The notes below the pieces were generated by a model that saw nothing but the letters and a program-made list of their open reading frames with translations, was not told where the DNA came from and did no database searches. From Devosia subaequoris (lineage in GTDB: Bacteria > Pseudomonadota > Alphaproteobacteria > Rhizobiales > Devosiaceae), in NCBI RefSeq assembly GCF_014197055.1, contig NZ_JACIEW010000005.1, positions 248,001 through 312,000 of the forward strand: DNA of 64,000 nucleotides. The letters run 5' to 3'. Numbering within the stretch: position 1 is the stretch's first letter; every line of letters starts with the position of its first letter. This document shows, piece after piece, positions 53,251 through 62,699 of this stretch. The translations under genes were made by a program, and so were the position numbers.

Positions 53251-53265
53251 TGACACCAGATGTCA
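53251..53265. promoter_or_regulatory. Perfect inverted repeat upstream of ilvA
   Basis: TGACA-CCAGA-TGTCA is a perfect 5-bp inverted repeat centred about 53 bp upstream of the ilvA start. The size fits a dimeric repressor or activator. No regulator is encoded beside it. Confidence 0.3.
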
Positions 53266-53431
53266 ACCTCGGGCGATACTGGCGCGGGAGGTTATCGGTG
53301 TCCACAGCGTCGCGACGAGTGGGTCGAGGCTGAACATGTTCTGCGACACGCGCCCGATTGTGTCGTAAACGGTGTCGGTGTGCACCGGCATGGCGAGTCT
53401 GCCGCTGCTGGTCAATCTAGGGATCAGAACA

Positions 53432-53665
53432 GTGGCAACGCTTTATTATGTGCAGGGTTTTCGACAGAAGGGCCGTAAGTTGGAGCCTGACCAGCCGCAG
53501 CAGTCCAAATCAGCGGAGGCGGCGATTGCGGCGGCTGAACGCATTGCCCCGATGCGAGCCGGGGTGTGGGCCTATTCGGCCGAGGTGGACGTCGAGGCGG
53601 ACACCTATGACGAGCCCAAGGTGCTGTTCAAGGCGGGCAATCTGCCCGAAGGTGTGGCTGACTGA
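53432..53665 (+). CDS. Small conserved-looking protein, function unknown
   Basis: About 77 residues read from a GTG at 53432: a start VATLYYVQGFRQKGRKLEPD, a middle AEAAIAAAERIAPMRAGVWA and an end KVLFKAGNLPEGVAD. It resembles small proteins common in Rhizobiales that begin with ATxYYVQxF. AGGGA lies about 8 nt before the GTG. The frame extends upstream to 53372 without coding character. It lies 86 bp ahead of the MFS gene on the same strand. Confidence 0.6.
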   Translation: MATLYYVQGFRQKGRKLEPDQPQQSKSAEAAIAAAERIAPMRAGVWAYSAEVDVEADTYDEPKVLFKAGNLPEGVAD

Positions 53666-53751
53666 GTTGCTGCGCTATCAGGTGGGGCGCATTTTTTGAT
53701 CGACGGAATGGGTCGTTCGGGCCCGTTGCTTTGTTTTGAGGATTTCTGCGT

Positions 53752-55239
53752 ATGACGACCAATGAGCCCGGAGCCGCTGCGCCCGCCGATCCCCGTCGGT
53801 GGTTGGCGCTGAGCATCCTGCTCATTGCCAATTTCATGAATCTGATCGATGTGACGATCGTCAATGTGGCACTGCCGTCCATGCGGGATAGCCTGGGCGC
53901 CAGCAACGCGCAGATCGAATGGGTCGTGGCTGCCTATGTCCTGGCTTTTGCCCTGGGCCTGCTGCCCTTCGGACGACTTGGCGACATTGTGGGACGCAGC
54001 CGCATGTTTCTGTTCGGCGTGGCGGCCTTCACCGTGGCCTCGGCGCTGTGCGGCATGGCGCCTTCCATTGAAATGCTGATTGGCGCGCGCGTGCTGCAAG
54101 GGCTGGGCGGGGCAATGATGACGCCGCAAGTGCTGGCCATTGCCACAGTGACTTTTCCACCGCACGAGCGTGGTCAGGCGTTCTCGCTGTTCGGCCTCTC
54201 CGCCGGACTGGCCTCGGTCTGCGGGCCGGTGCTCGGGGGCCTGCTGATCGATGCGCAGCTATTCGGCCTCGACTGGCAGCCAATCTTTCTGGTCAATATA
54301 CCGATCGGCATCGCCGCCATTATTGCCGGGTGGTTCCTTATCCCGCGGCTGCCGGGGCATTCGGCGCTGCGCAATGACTATGTCGGCATTGTCCTGTTCG
54401 GCCTGGGAATGGTTGCGGTGATCTTCCCGATCATCGAGGGGCGGGCGCTGGACTGGCCGGCCTGGAGCTTTGCCATGATGGTGGCGGGTCTTGCGCTGCT
54501 CGCGCTGTTCTATTTCTGGCAGAAGCGGCGGGCGCATGTGGGGCAGCCGCAATTGCTCAATTTCGACCTTCTGTCCAATCGCGACTATATGTTCGGAGCC
54601 TTTATCGTCACGGTTTTTGCCTCTGGCGTTCCCGGCTTTTTCCTGGTGATTTCGCTTTTGCTGCAATCGGGTTTCGGCTTCTCGCCGCTGCAATCGGGCC
54701 TGACCAATCTGCCCTTCTCGGCGGGCGTGCTGATCGCGTCCTTTATCGTGGCGCGCTTCGGAGCGCACTATCTGCGCAGCCGCCTCGCCGTGGCTGCTGG
54801 GATGGTGAGCTTCGGTATTGGCTGGCTGCATTTTGTGGTCGCGGGTGCGGGCGAAAGCATCGATCCCTGGAGCTTCCTGGTGCCCCTGCTTATAGCGGGC
54901 ATTGGCCTGGGCGGCGGCTTTTCCTCACTGTTTCAACTAGTCCTGCGCAATGTGCCGCCGCGTGATGCCGGGGCCGGTTCCGGCGCCTTGCAGGCCTTTC
55001 AGCAGGTCGGCGGCGCGCTTGGCGTGGCGCTGGTCGGACAGATCTTCTTCTCCCAACTCGCAAACAACCTGGAAGCCGGGAATGGGCCGCAAGCTGCCTT
55101 TGGCGACGCCGCCGCCCTGGCGATGTGGTATCAAGTGGTATCCTTCGCCCTTGTGCTGGCGCTGGCATTTGTCTTCAAGGGCAATAGTCGGGTGGCCGAG
55201 GGGCAGGGCGGGGCCAAGCCGGCTGTCGCAGAGGTGTGA
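53752..55239 (+). CDS. MFS drug-efflux transporter, DHA2 (EmrB/QacA) family
   Basis: A 495-residue protein with about 14 hydrophobic segments. Motif A reads GRLGDIVGRSRMFLFGVAAF after TM2 and the motif C-like GLASVCGPVLGGLLI lies in TM5. It is a proton-drug antiporter of the 14-helix type. No HlyD/EmrA partner or regulator gene is next to it. Substrates are unknown. Confidence 0.92.
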   Translation: MTTNEPGAAAPADPRRWLALSILLIANFMNLIDVTIVNVALPSMRDSLGASNAQIEWVVAAYVLAFALGLLPFGRLGDIVGRSRMFLFGVAAFTVASALCGMAPSIEMLIGARVLQGLGGAMMTPQVLAIATVTFPPHERGQAFSLFGLSAGLASVCGPVLGGLLIDAQLFGLDWQPIFLVNIPIGIAAIIAGWFLIPRLPGHSALRNDYVGIVLFGLGMVAVIFPIIEGRALDWPAWSFAMMVAGLALLALFYFWQKRRAHVGQPQLLNFDLLSNRDYMFGAFIVTVFASGVPGFFLVISLLLQSGFGFSPLQSGLTNLPFSAGVLIASFIVARFGAHYLRSRLAVAAGMVSFGIGWLHFVVAGAGESIDPWSFLVPLLIAGIGLGGGFSSLFQLVLRNVPPRDAGAGSGALQAFQQVGGALGVALVGQIFFSQLANNLEAGNGPQAAFGDAAALAMWYQVVSFALVLALAFVFKGNSRVAEGQGGAKPAVAEV

Positions 55240-55281
55240 CTCACTGCCGGAGTCATGATGCGAGCGCTCGTTCTGCCTGGA

Positions 55282-56058
55282 TCAGGCCAATAATTGCCAA
55301 GTTTGGTAGGCCGCAAGAACAGTAACAAGTCCGCCCACAAGGAGCATCAATGCTCTGGCGGGGATCATCCGAACCACGAAACCGGCCAGCGGCGCTGCCA
55401 GCACCCCGCCGGCAACCAGACCGGCGACGGACCAGATGTGACCATAAAGGCCACCCGTCTGTTGCCAATGGCCGGTGAAAAGTGCGGTGACGAACGCGAC
55501 GGAAACCGCGGTGGTGACGAAGAACTCAACCGTATTGACCGTGCCGACGACATAGCGCGGCGCTCCGCCCGAGCCGATAAGGCTGGAGGTGACAATTGGC
55601 CCCCAGCCGCCCCCGCCTGCCGCGTCGACAAATCCCCCGGCCACGCCGAGCGGGGCAATATAGGCAGTCCCGTGCTCGCGATAGGGCGCGCGGGCCCTGA
55701 AGGCTCTGAACAATATATAGACGCCCAAAAGACCGAGATAGACGGTCACAAAGGGACGCAGCACAGTGCCGTCTATGGAGGTCAGGACGTAAGTGCCCAA
55801 TATGCCACCGGCGATGCCGGCGGGAGCCAGACGCCAGAAAAGATGCCAGTTCACATTGCGCTGGCTGATATGGCTGGTGGCCGAGGCTGCCGTGGTGAAC
55901 ATTTCGGCCGTGTGGACGCTGGCCGACGCCGCGGCAGGCGGGAGCCCAAAGCTGAGCAGCATGGTCGTGCTGACGACGCCATAGGCCATGCCGAGCGCGC
56001 CATCGACGATCTGAGCCAAAAAGCCCACAATGGCAAAAACCAGGAACTCTGAAGCCAA
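55282..56058 (-). CDS. TauE/SafE (TSUP) family membrane transporter
   Basis: About 258 residues with eight predicted helices. The two family repeats begin VGFLAQIVDGALGMAYGVVS and LGVAGGFVDAAGGGGWGPIV. TSUP proteins export sulfite, sulfoacetate or other organic anions. I chose TTG at 56058 because GGGAGG lies 5 nt upstream; the frame itself runs back to 56106. It converges with the MFS gene with 42 nt between stops. Confidence 0.87.
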   Translation of the reverse strand: MASEFLVFAIVGFLAQIVDGALGMAYGVVSTTMLLSFGLPPAAASASVHTAEMFTTAASATSHISQRNVNWHLFWRLAPAGIAGGILGTYVLTSIDGTVLRPFVTVYLGLLGVYILFRAFRARAPYREHGTAYIAPLGVAGGFVDAAGGGGWGPIVTSSLIGSGGAPRYVVGTVNTVEFFVTTAVSVAFVTALFTGHWQQTGGLYGHIWSVAGLVAGGVLAAPLAGFVVRMIPARALMLLVGGLVTVLAAYQTWQLLA

Positions 56059-56178
56059 TACCGCCTCCCTCATCCGATGGGGGAGGCTACCGCGATACTC
56101 TACCATCTTAATAGGGTATTTTGCGCGACGCCATTGCGTTCGCGGGCAGGGATTGGAAACGGTTTACCTTGATTGCCG

Positions 56179-57081
56179 CTAACGTACGATCAACGTGCCG
56201 GCGCCGAACTCGGTGAAGAGTTCCACCAGCACCACATGGGGCTGTTTGCCATTGAGGATGACGACGCCCTCGACGCCGTTGTCGAGTGCCTCAAGGCAGG
56301 TCTCAACCTTGGGGATCATGCCGCCGGAGATGGTGCCATCGGCAATCAGCGCCTTGGCGTCGCTCACGGTCAGCTCGGGGATCAGCTTACCGTCCTTGTC
56401 GAGCACGCCAGGTACGTCGGTAAGGAACAGCAGGCGTTTGGCGCCGAGCGAACCGGCAATGGCGCCGGCAAATGTATCGGCATTGATGTTGTAGGTATTG
56501 CCATCGCGGCCGGGTGCGACCGGGGCGATCACCGGAATCAGCTCGGAGCGCGCCAACAGATCGAGCAGGGTGCGGTCGACTTCGATGGGTTCGCCGACGA
56601 AACCCAGATCAAGCACGCGCTCAATATTGGAGCCGGGGTCCTTGATGGTCTTTTCGGCTTTTTTGGCAAAGACCATGTTGCCGTCCTTGCCGCACAGGCC
56701 GATCGCCCATTCGCCCTCAGCATTGATCAGCGCCACGATTTCCTTGTTGATCGAGCCGGCCAGGACCATCTCGACCACTTCCATGGTCCGGGCATCGGTG
56801 ACGCGCAATCCGCCCTCGAATTTGGATTCAATGCCGAGATTTTTCAGCATCAGGGCGATTTGCGGCCCACCGCCATGCACCACGATCGGGTTGACCTTGG
56901 ACTGCTTGAGCAGTGCGATGTCGCGGGCGAAGGCCTGGCCGAGCTTGAGATCGCCCATGGCATGGCCGCCATATTTGACCACGACCGTCTTGCCCTCATA
57001 ACGCTGCATATAGGGCAAGGCCTGGGCGAGGATGCCGGCATCGTGGCTGAACCGGTCGGTTTCGGAGGCTTGATCGGTCAT
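56179..57081 (-). CDS. argB: ArgB, N-acetylglutamate kinase
   Basis: A 300-residue amino-acid kinase in arginine synthesis. [18 protein letters not shown] is the phosphate-binding start, [20 protein letters not shown] the second glycine motif, and [20 protein letters not shown] the C-terminal substrate region. The N-terminal helix preceding the first motif is typical of arginine-inhibited hexameric enzymes. Other arg genes are not nearby. Confidence 0.96.
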   Translation of the reverse strand: MTDQASETDRFSHDAGILAQALPYMQRYEGKTVVVKYGGHAMGDLKLGQAFARDIALLKQSKVNPIVVHGGGPQIALMLKNLGIESKFEGGLRVTDARTMEVVEMVLAGSINKEIVALINAEGEWAIGLCGKDGNMVFAKKAEKTIKDPGSNIERVLDLGFVGEPIEVDRTLLDLLARSELIPVIAPVAPGRDGNTYNINADTFAGAIAGSLGAKRLLFLTDVPGVLDKDGKLIPELTVSDAKALIADGTISGGMIPKVETCLEALDNGVEGVVILNGKQPHVVLVELFTEFGAGTLIVR

Positions 57082-57257
57082 GGTGGCGGGCGGCTCCCTG
57101 GCGTGGCCTTCATCAGGGTGAAGGGTCTATTGCATTTTGCGGTGCTATGAAACGCCATTGCCCAGCTTTTTTGAAGAGTAGTGATCCATTTATCCCTTGG
57201 CCGCGTTCCACAGATACAGGCCGCGGCACGGCCGCGAGGACGGGAGGGCCCAAGCCC

Positions 57258-57809
57258 ATGGCAAATCACACGGGAACCGCCGAGATTGCGGATCTGATCG
57301 CGCGCTGTTCGCTGCGCGACCGGCAGGCCTTTCGTACGCTTTATCAGCGCACGAGCGCGAAACTGTTCGGTGTGGTGCTGCGTATCTTGAGAAACAGAGC
57401 CGAGGCCGAAGAAGCCATACAGGAGGTCTATATCAAGGTCTGGCAACGTTCGGATCGCTATGTCGCGGGGCAGTATTCGCCGATAAGCTGGCTGGTGGCC
57501 ATCGCGCGCAATCATGCGCTCGACATGGTGCGGGCACGGCGACCGGCGGGTGACGACCTGGATACGGCGATGGAAATTGCCGATGCTGGACCCAGTCCCG
57601 AGCGGTTGACGCAGTCGAGCCAGGAGGGCGCGCGCATTGAAGCGTGTTTGTCCAAGCTGGAAGCTGATCGGGCCGATGCGGTACGCGGCGCTTATCTGGA
57701 CGGCTATAGTTATGATGAGTTGGCGCAGCGCTTTTCCGTGCCACTCAATACAATGCGAACCTGGCTGCGACGCAGCCTGATCAAACTGAGAGAGTGTCTG
57801 ACGGCATGA
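57258..57809 (+). CDS. ECF sigma factor, SigK-like
   Basis: A 183-residue ECF sigma factor. Region 2 has RILRNRAEAEEAIQEVYIKV and SPISWLVAIARNHALDMVRA. Region 4 has GAYLDGYSYDELAQRFSVPL with NTMRTWLRRSLIKLRE. GGGAGGG about 9 nt before ATG at 57258 decides the start; the frame is open further upstream. The stop overlaps the next start in ATGA, tying it to its anti-sigma factor. Confidence 0.93.
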   Translation: MANHTGTAEIADLIARCSLRDRQAFRTLYQRTSAKLFGVVLRILRNRAEAEEAIQEVYIKVWQRSDRYVAGQYSPISWLVAIARNHALDMVRARRPAGDDLDTAMEIADAGPSPERLTQSSQEGARIEACLSKLEADRADAVRGAYLDGYSYDELAQRFSVPLNTMRTWLRRSLIKLRECLTA

Positions 57810-58510
57810 GTGAACAACAGGAGAGTACTGGCGGTGACGAGCGCGGCGCGCTGGTAGCTGAATACGTCCTGGGCCTGTTGGGACCAGCCGAGCATGCTCG
57901 GGTGGAAGCTCTGATAGCGTCCAACCCTACCTTGCAGGCGGAACGCGATTTCTGGGCAGCCCGCTTTGCCGCACTGGATAACGAATTTGCCGAGGTGGCA
58001 GCGCCGGCCCATGTGCTCGACCGGGTCGAAACGCGGCTGTTCGGTCATGCGCAAAAGGCCTCGATCTGGAACAGCCTGGCACTCTGGCGCGGCATTACCG
58101 CGGGCGCCCTGGCCGTCGCTGTAGCGGCCATTGGATTGAATCTGATGCAGCCAGCGACAAGCGTCAACAGCCTAACCACCCAGCTTGTGGCAGCGCTCGA
58201 AGCCGAGGGAAGCGATGTGCGCTTCCTGGCTCTCTACGACGGCGCCGGAGCGGTACGGCTGACTGCGCTTTCGGGCGAGGTTCCCTCGGATCGCGATCTG
58301 GAACTGTGGGCGATCCAGGGCGAGCAGGACGCCATTTCCATGGGCGTCATCCCGGTCAATGAGCGCTCTGTGGTACCACTGAGCGAAGAGGTCCGAACTG
58401 GATGGGGTGAGGGCTCGGTGCTGGCGATTACGCTCGAGCCCAAGGGCGGTGCGCCCGAAGGCAAGGCGACCGGTCCGGTTGTGGCCCTGGGCGAAGTGCA
58501 CCAGATCTAA
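57806..58510 (+). CDS. RskA-like membrane anti-sigma factor
   Basis: A 234-residue protein coupled by a 4-nt overlap to the ECF sigma gene. The N-terminal cytoplasmic domain (LVAEYVLGLLGPAEHARVEA) is a zinc-free anti-sigma domain. A transmembrane helix (GITAGALAVAVAAIGLNLM) follows near residue 95. The periplasmic C-terminal RskA domain has DLELWAIQGEQDAISMGVIP. Members are released by regulated proteolysis or redox signals; the signal here is unknown. The 3' end overlaps convergent tilS by 4 nt. Confidence 0.9.
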   Translation: MSEQQESTGGDERGALVAEYVLGLLGPAEHARVEALIASNPTLQAERDFWAARFAALDNEFAEVAAPAHVLDRVETRLFGHAQKASIWNSLALWRGITAGALAVAVAAIGLNLMQPATSVNSLTTQLVAALEAEGSDVRFLALYDGAGAVRLTALSGEVPSDRDLELWAIQGEQDAISMGVIPVNERSVVPLSEEVRTGWGEGSVLAITLEPKGGAPEGKATGPVVALGEVHQI

Positions 58511-59781
58511 TCGACCAGCAGTTCCACGGCGATCCTGTCGTCGAAGGACCAGCCGCCCAAGGAGAGAATTTCGCCCTCGGCGTCGCGCACCAGAGGCGCG
58601 GTGCGGATGGCTTCGGCCGGAGTGGTCACCTTGAATCCCAGAAAATGCTCGAGCCTATGACGCGGCATGAAGTCGGTGGCGCCAGCGATCAGGCCCGTCG
58701 CGCCTGAAAGATTGGTGATCATGAAGCGTTGATCCCAGACCAGTTTTTGATGCGCCCCCAGGGCGCAGGGTTCCGGCAGGGCTCGGCCCGGCTCCCGGGA
58801 GACGGTCAATCCTTTTCCCTTCAAACGCACCACGGCGCCCAGCAGCGTTGCGGCGCGCGGCAGATCTCCCATGGCGATCTGATCGTAGAGTTTTTCAATT
58901 TGGCCCAGTGCCCGCGGCTTTTGCCGGCCGCCGACAATGTTGAGCGTGCGCGCCAGCACGCGCCGGCCGATGGCCGGGCTGAGGGCGTGAAATGCGTCCT
59001 GAGGCAGGCTGGCGGCGCCGAAGCCATCCAGTGTCACCAGCTCGTCAAAGGCGGCATCGGCCATCTGGGTGAGGGCCAAGTCGGCCTCGGCCATCCGGTT
59101 GGCAAAACGGGAAAGGGTGGCGCTGTCCAGGCCGTCTTCGGCCAGTTGCGGCAAGCGCTTGCGCCAACGCACACGCTCATAGGCGCTGTCTTTGTTGGAT
59201 GGATCGCTCACAGGGGTGAGACCGGCCTCTTCGACCAGCAAAGCCATGCTGGCCGGTTCAACATCGAGCAAGGGCCGGAACACCGTGATATTCTCGACCT
59301 GGCTCAGCGAAGTCATGCCCTTGAGCCCCTCTATGCCGCTGCCATGGGCCAAGCGCATCAGCACTGTCTCGGCCTGGTCGGCGCGATGGTGGGCGGTCAG
59401 CAGCAAACTTGCGCCATCGGCCTGCATCGCCTCGCCGATGATGCGGTAGCGCGCCTGCCGCGCGGCTTCCTGCAGACCCGTTGGGGGTTTCTCGCCGGTC
59501 CAGCGCAGCCCTTGCGCGTCCAGCCCCAGCTTTTCGGCTTCGCGCAATACCATCTGCACTTCGCTCGCTGCTTCGGGGCGCAGGCCGTGGTCGAGGCTGT
59601 AGACGATCAGCCTGGGGGGCGTGTCGAGCGCCCTGGCCCAGCGCTGGGCCAACAGCATCAGGGCGAGGCTGTCGGGTCCGCCGGAGACGGCAAGCCCGAT
59701 CGCCGCCTGATCTGCCGCCGGTGCGAAAAGGCGCGCTAAAACTTCCGGATCACCCAGGTCGGGTGTCAGGCCGGTGGACAT
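58507..59781 (-). CDS. tilS: TilS, tRNA(Ile)-lysidine synthase
   Basis: A 424-residue PP-loop ATPase that converts C34 to lysidine in the CAT-anticodon Ile tRNA. The P-loop is IGLAVSGGPDSLALMLLAQ, followed by the family motif VYSLDHGLRPEAASEVQMV and LLTAHHRADQAETVLMRLAHGSG in adjoining segments. It overlaps cpoB by 16 nt, the common pal-cpoB-tilS order in Rhizobiales. The ftsH gene that usually follows is replaced here by the convergent sigma/anti-sigma pair. Confidence 0.95.
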   Translation of the reverse strand: MSTGLTPDLGDPEVLARLFAPAADQAAIGLAVSGGPDSLALMLLAQRWARALDTPPRLIVYSLDHGLRPEAASEVQMVLREAEKLGLDAQGLRWTGEKPPTGLQEAARQARYRIIGEAMQADGASLLLTAHHRADQAETVLMRLAHGSGIEGLKGMTSLSQVENITVFRPLLDVEPASMALLVEEAGLTPVSDPSNKDSAYERVRWRKRLPQLAEDGLDSATLSRFANRMAEADLALTQMADAAFDELVTLDGFGAASLPQDAFHALSPAIGRRVLARTLNIVGGRQKPRALGQIEKLYDQIAMGDLPRAATLLGAVVRLKGKGLTVSREPGRALPEPCALGAHQKLVWDQRFMITNLSGATGLIAGATDFMPRHRLEHFLGFKVTTPAEAIRTAPLVRDAEGEILSLGGWSFDDRIAVELLVD

Positions 59782-60785
59782 TCGGCCTTTGCCTTTTCCT
59801 CAGCGAGACGGGCCTGGAAGGCCGGGATGGTGTCAGGATAACGTGTCGAGACCTCGCCGAACGTGCGGCATGCAGTTTCCCGCTCCCCGACGCCGGCGAG
59901 GGACACGCCCAGCTTGAGCAGGATGTCGGGCGCCCGCTCGTGATCGGGGTTCTGCTGGTAGGCATCCACCAGCACGTCGGCAGCCTCGGCATAGGCAGAT
60001 CGGGCCAGCATGGCTTCGCCCAGCCAGTTTCCGGCGTCCACCACCTGTGGATTGTCCGGATAGAGCTCGATGAACTGGCTGAATTGCTGTTCGGCGAACG
60101 CATAATCTCCGGCCAGCATCGCCTCATACCCGGCCCGGAACTGGGCGTCCGCATCCGGATTGCCGGTCTGGTCGGCCGCCGGGTCGTAGCTCAAATTCAG
60201 CGGCTCGCCCGTGATCAGGTCGATGCCACCAGCCAGGCCAGTACCAACCAGGGGGTCGCCCGATTGGCCCAGATCGTCCATGGGCGCACTGCCATCGTCA
60301 AAGGTGGGATCGAATTCGATTTCGCCGGGCAGGGGCTGCACCCCCTGCTCGGGAATATCGGTCAGTGGCACTTCGGATTCGGTGGCGGCAGGGTTCTGCG
60401 GCAACGCCTCGGGCTGGGTGGCGCCGCCCGCTGGTGTTGCCGCCTCACCGTTTCCCGGGCCACCGCCTTCCAGTGCCTGAAAGCGGAATTCGGCGTCTTC
60501 CTGAAAACGGTTGAGAATTTCCTGCAGCTGGGTGAGCTGGAAGGTCAAGCCCTCGACCTGGCCATTGAGCACGCGGATCTGCTCTTCAAGCTGCTGGATG
60601 CGCACCATGAGCTGGGCATTGTCGGCCTGGGCGACCAGAATGCGGCCGCCGTCATTGTTGAAGCTGAGGCCGCTCAATTCGCCCGGTGGCAGCGTGGTCT
60701 GGGCCTGCACTGCCGGGGCGCAGAGACCGATGCCAAGCGCACATAGCGCCGCGCGGCCAAGTTTCTTGAAATTCCTAAGCGTCAC
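59766..60785 (-). CDS. cpoB: CpoB/YbgF, Tol-Pal associated cell-division coordinator
   Basis: A 339-residue periplasmic protein. A signal peptide ends AVQAQ. A coiled coil follows (AQLMVRIQQLEEQIRVLNGQ), then a Pro/Gly-rich linker and a C-terminal TPR domain (LAGDYAFAEQQFSQFIELYP, NPQVVDAGNWLGEAMLARSA). CpoB links peptidoglycan synthesis to Tol-Pal constriction. GTG at 60785 has GGAGG 5 nt upstream and begins the signal peptide; the frame is open to 60851. A terminator separates it from pal. Confidence 0.92.
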   Translation of the reverse strand: MTLRNFKKLGRAALCALGIGLCAPAVQAQTTLPPGELSGLSFNNDGGRILVAQADNAQLMVRIQQLEEQIRVLNGQVEGLTFQLTQLQEILNRFQEDAEFRFQALEGGGPGNGEAATPAGGATQPEALPQNPAATESEVPLTDIPEQGVQPLPGEIEFDPTFDDGSAPMDDLGQSGDPLVGTGLAGGIDLITGEPLNLSYDPAADQTGNPDADAQFRAGYEAMLAGDYAFAEQQFSQFIELYPDNPQVVDAGNWLGEAMLARSAYAEAADVLVDAYQQNPDHERAPDILLKLGVSLAGVGERETACRTFGEVSTRYPDTIPAFQARLAEEKAKAECPPA

Positions 60786-60859
60786 GCCTGCCTCCGAAAT
60801 GCTGCCAATGCTGGCCAAGATGGGGATTCTGCGTCCGCGGATAAAGAGCAATTTTGGTC

Positions 60860-60898
60860 AAAAGAAAGCGCCCGGACCATTTTCTGGTTCCGGGCGCT
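60860..60898 (-). terminator. Terminator between pal and cpoB
   Basis: AGCGCCCGG pairs with CCGGGCGCT around a 14-nt loop. On the minus strand the stem is followed by TTTCTTTT. It lies 30 nt after the pal stop, so cpoB-tilS probably needs its own promoter or relies on read-through. Confidence 0.85.
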
Positions 60899-60928
60899 CT
60901 TGCCTCCAGTTTTCACTGGATCCGATGC

Positions 60929-61423
60929 CTATTGGACGACAGTGACCGCGCGGCGGTTCTGGCTCCAGCAGGAGATGTCATTACAGATCGCCACCGGGCG
61001 TTCCTTGCCGAAAGACTGGCTGGTGATGCGCTGAGCGTTGACGCCGCGGCTGACCAGATAGTTCACCACCACCGACGCGCGGCGAGCGCCCAGGGCAATA
61101 TTGTATTCACGGGTGCCGCGTTCGTCGGCATGGCCTTCGATCATGATGCGGTAATTGGCGTATTGGTTGAGCCACTGGGCCTGCTTGTCGAGCGTGGCCA
61201 TGGCTTCGCTGGTCAGCGAGCTGGAGTCGGTTTCAAAGAAAACGCGGTCACCGACGGTGACAATGAATTCCTGCTGGCTGCCCGGAGCGCCGGCTCCGGT
61301 ATTGCCGACGCCGGTCAGGCCGACATTGTCGGTGGCGCTGCGCGAACAGGCGGCGATGACCACTACGAACAGCAGCATGGCTGCGGCGCGCAGGGCGGAA
61401 TTGATGGGTGCGGGGATGACCAC
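60929..61423 (-). CDS. pal: Pal, peptidoglycan-associated lipoprotein
   Basis: A 164-residue lipoprotein. The lipobox ends at Cys26 (FVVVIAACSRS). The OmpA-like domain has RVFFETDSSSLTSEAMATLD and the peptidoglycan-binding IEGHADERGTREYNIALGAR. Pal anchors the outer membrane to the wall as part of Tol-Pal. tolQRAB are not upstream in this window. A TTAA-N7-CTAA sequence about 85 bp upstream (61505-61519) resembles a CtrA box. Confidence 0.95.
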   Translation of the reverse strand: MVIPAPINSALRAAAMLLFVVVIAACSRSATDNVGLTGVGNTGAGAPGSQQEFIVTVGDRVFFETDSSSLTSEAMATLDKQAQWLNQYANYRIMIEGHADERGTREYNIALGARRASVVVNYLVSRGVNAQRITSQSFGKERPVAICNDISCWSQNRRAVTVVQ

Positions 61424-61504
61424 GGGAGGCTCCTAAGGGAAAGGCTTCAATCTTAAGGACAGCATTTACCGCGCTTATTCTTAAAACCGGGTGTGCCAGA
61501 GTGG

Positions 61505-61519
61505 TTAATCGCCAGCTAA
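61505..61519. promoter_or_regulatory. Weak CtrA-like box upstream of pal
   Basis: TTAA-N7-CTAA, the same one-mismatch form as the box upstream of sciP, lies about 85 bp before the pal start. Envelope genes are CtrA targets in some alphaproteobacteria. No other feature is seen in the 247-bp gap from 61424 to 61670. Confidence 0.3.
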
Positions 61520-61670
61520 TGGGGCGCGGATGTGGCGGGAATCCTGGCTTTTTTGTGGCGTTGCCGCGGCGCAACAGGGGAGGCGGTATTGGTCGACAGG
61601 GTTAAGAGCAGGCTTTGAAATCCGGCCGATCCCCAGCGGGTGCGTCCAGCCGGTTACGGCGCGCCAGGCA

Positions 61671-62696
61671 TCACCCTTCCGTCAGCTTGAATTCGATACG
61701 ACGGTTGCGGCGGTAGGCTTCGTCGGTCTCGGCGGGATCGAGCGGCGTGAATTCGCCGAAGCCGGCCGCCACGAGGCGGTTGGGCGAGACGCCCTGGGTG
61801 ACCAGATATTGCGCCACAGAGATGGCGCGGGCCGCTGAGAGTTCCCAGTTGGACGGGAATCTCGCGTTGGAGATCGGGCGGCTATCGGTATGACCGTCGA
61901 TGCGCAGCACCCAATTGATGTCTGGCGGGATCTCGGTCTCAAGCTGCAATATGGCGTCGGCCAGTGAATCGAGCTGGGGCAGGGCGGCCGGATTGACCTC
62001 GGCCTGGCCGGCGTCGAACAGCACCTCGGACTGGAACACGAAGCGGTCGCCGACCACGGTGACATCGGCGCGGCCTTCCAGAATTTCGCGGAGGCGCCCG
62101 AAGAAGTCGGAGCGGTAGCGGGTCAGGTCCTGCACACGCTGGGCCAGTGCCAGATTGAGGCGGCGGCCCAGGTCGGCAATCTGGGTGCGGGACTCGGCAT
62201 CACGGGCTTCAGAGGCCTCCAGGGCAGCCTCAAGCGCGCCGATCTGGGACCGTAGCGCCGCCAATTGCTGGTTGAGCAGGGCCACCTGGGCATTGGCCTC
62301 ATCGGAAAGCTGTTCGGCCTGCAGCAGGTCCGATTCCAGCGCCGCGATGGTGTCGTCGCGATCGCCAAGCCCCGCGCCGATGCCGGCGAGCCGATCTGAC
62401 AGGGCTTCGTTTTCCGACTGGGCTCCGGCCAGGGTCGCGGTCAGGGTGGCCAACTGGGCATTGAGGTCGTCGGAATTGGCGCGTTCGAGTTGCAGCAATT
62501 CGGTCAGCTCGGCAATCTGGCTGTTGAGCCGGGCCAGCGCCGTGTCGCGTCCCTGAATCTCCTGGCCGAGGAAAAACTGGGTCAGCATGAACAGCGAAAG
62601 CATGAAGATGATGACGAGCAGCAGGCTCGACAGCGCATCGACAAAGCCGGGCCAGTAATTGGCTTCCTGTCTGCGGCGGGCGCGCGCGGCGGGCAT
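61671..62696 (-). CDS. MotB/OmpA-like stator partner protein
   Basis: A 341-residue inner-membrane protein. A single helix near residues 16-40 contains Asp20 (YWPGFVDALSSLLLVIIFML), in the position of the proton-carrying Asp of MotB and ExbD. A coiled coil of about 130 residues follows, then an OmpA-like peptidoglycan-binding domain (WVLRIDGHTDSRPISNARFP, NWELSAARAISVAQYLVTQG). It pairs with the MotA/ExbB-like gene 3 nt upstream. It is longer in the coiled coil than flagellar MotB. What the pair drives is unknown. Confidence 0.85.
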   Translation of the reverse strand: MPAARARRRQEANYWPGFVDALSSLLLVIIFMLSLFMLTQFFLGQEIQGRDTALARLNSQIAELTELLQLERANSDDLNAQLATLTATLAGAQSENEALSDRLAGIGAGLGDRDDTIAALESDLLQAEQLSDEANAQVALLNQQLAALRSQIGALEAALEASEARDAESRTQIADLGRRLNLALAQRVQDLTRYRSDFFGRLREILEGRADVTVVGDRFVFQSEVLFDAGQAEVNPAALPQLDSLADAILQLETEIPPDINWVLRIDGHTDSRPISNARFPSNWELSAARAISVAQYLVTQGVSPNRLVAAGFGEFTPLDPAETDEAYRRNRRIEFKLTEG

Positions 62697-62699
62697 GGG

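Noticed and set aside
51694..53253. 519-codon open frame on the + strand
   Set aside because: It is antisense to ilvA along its whole length.
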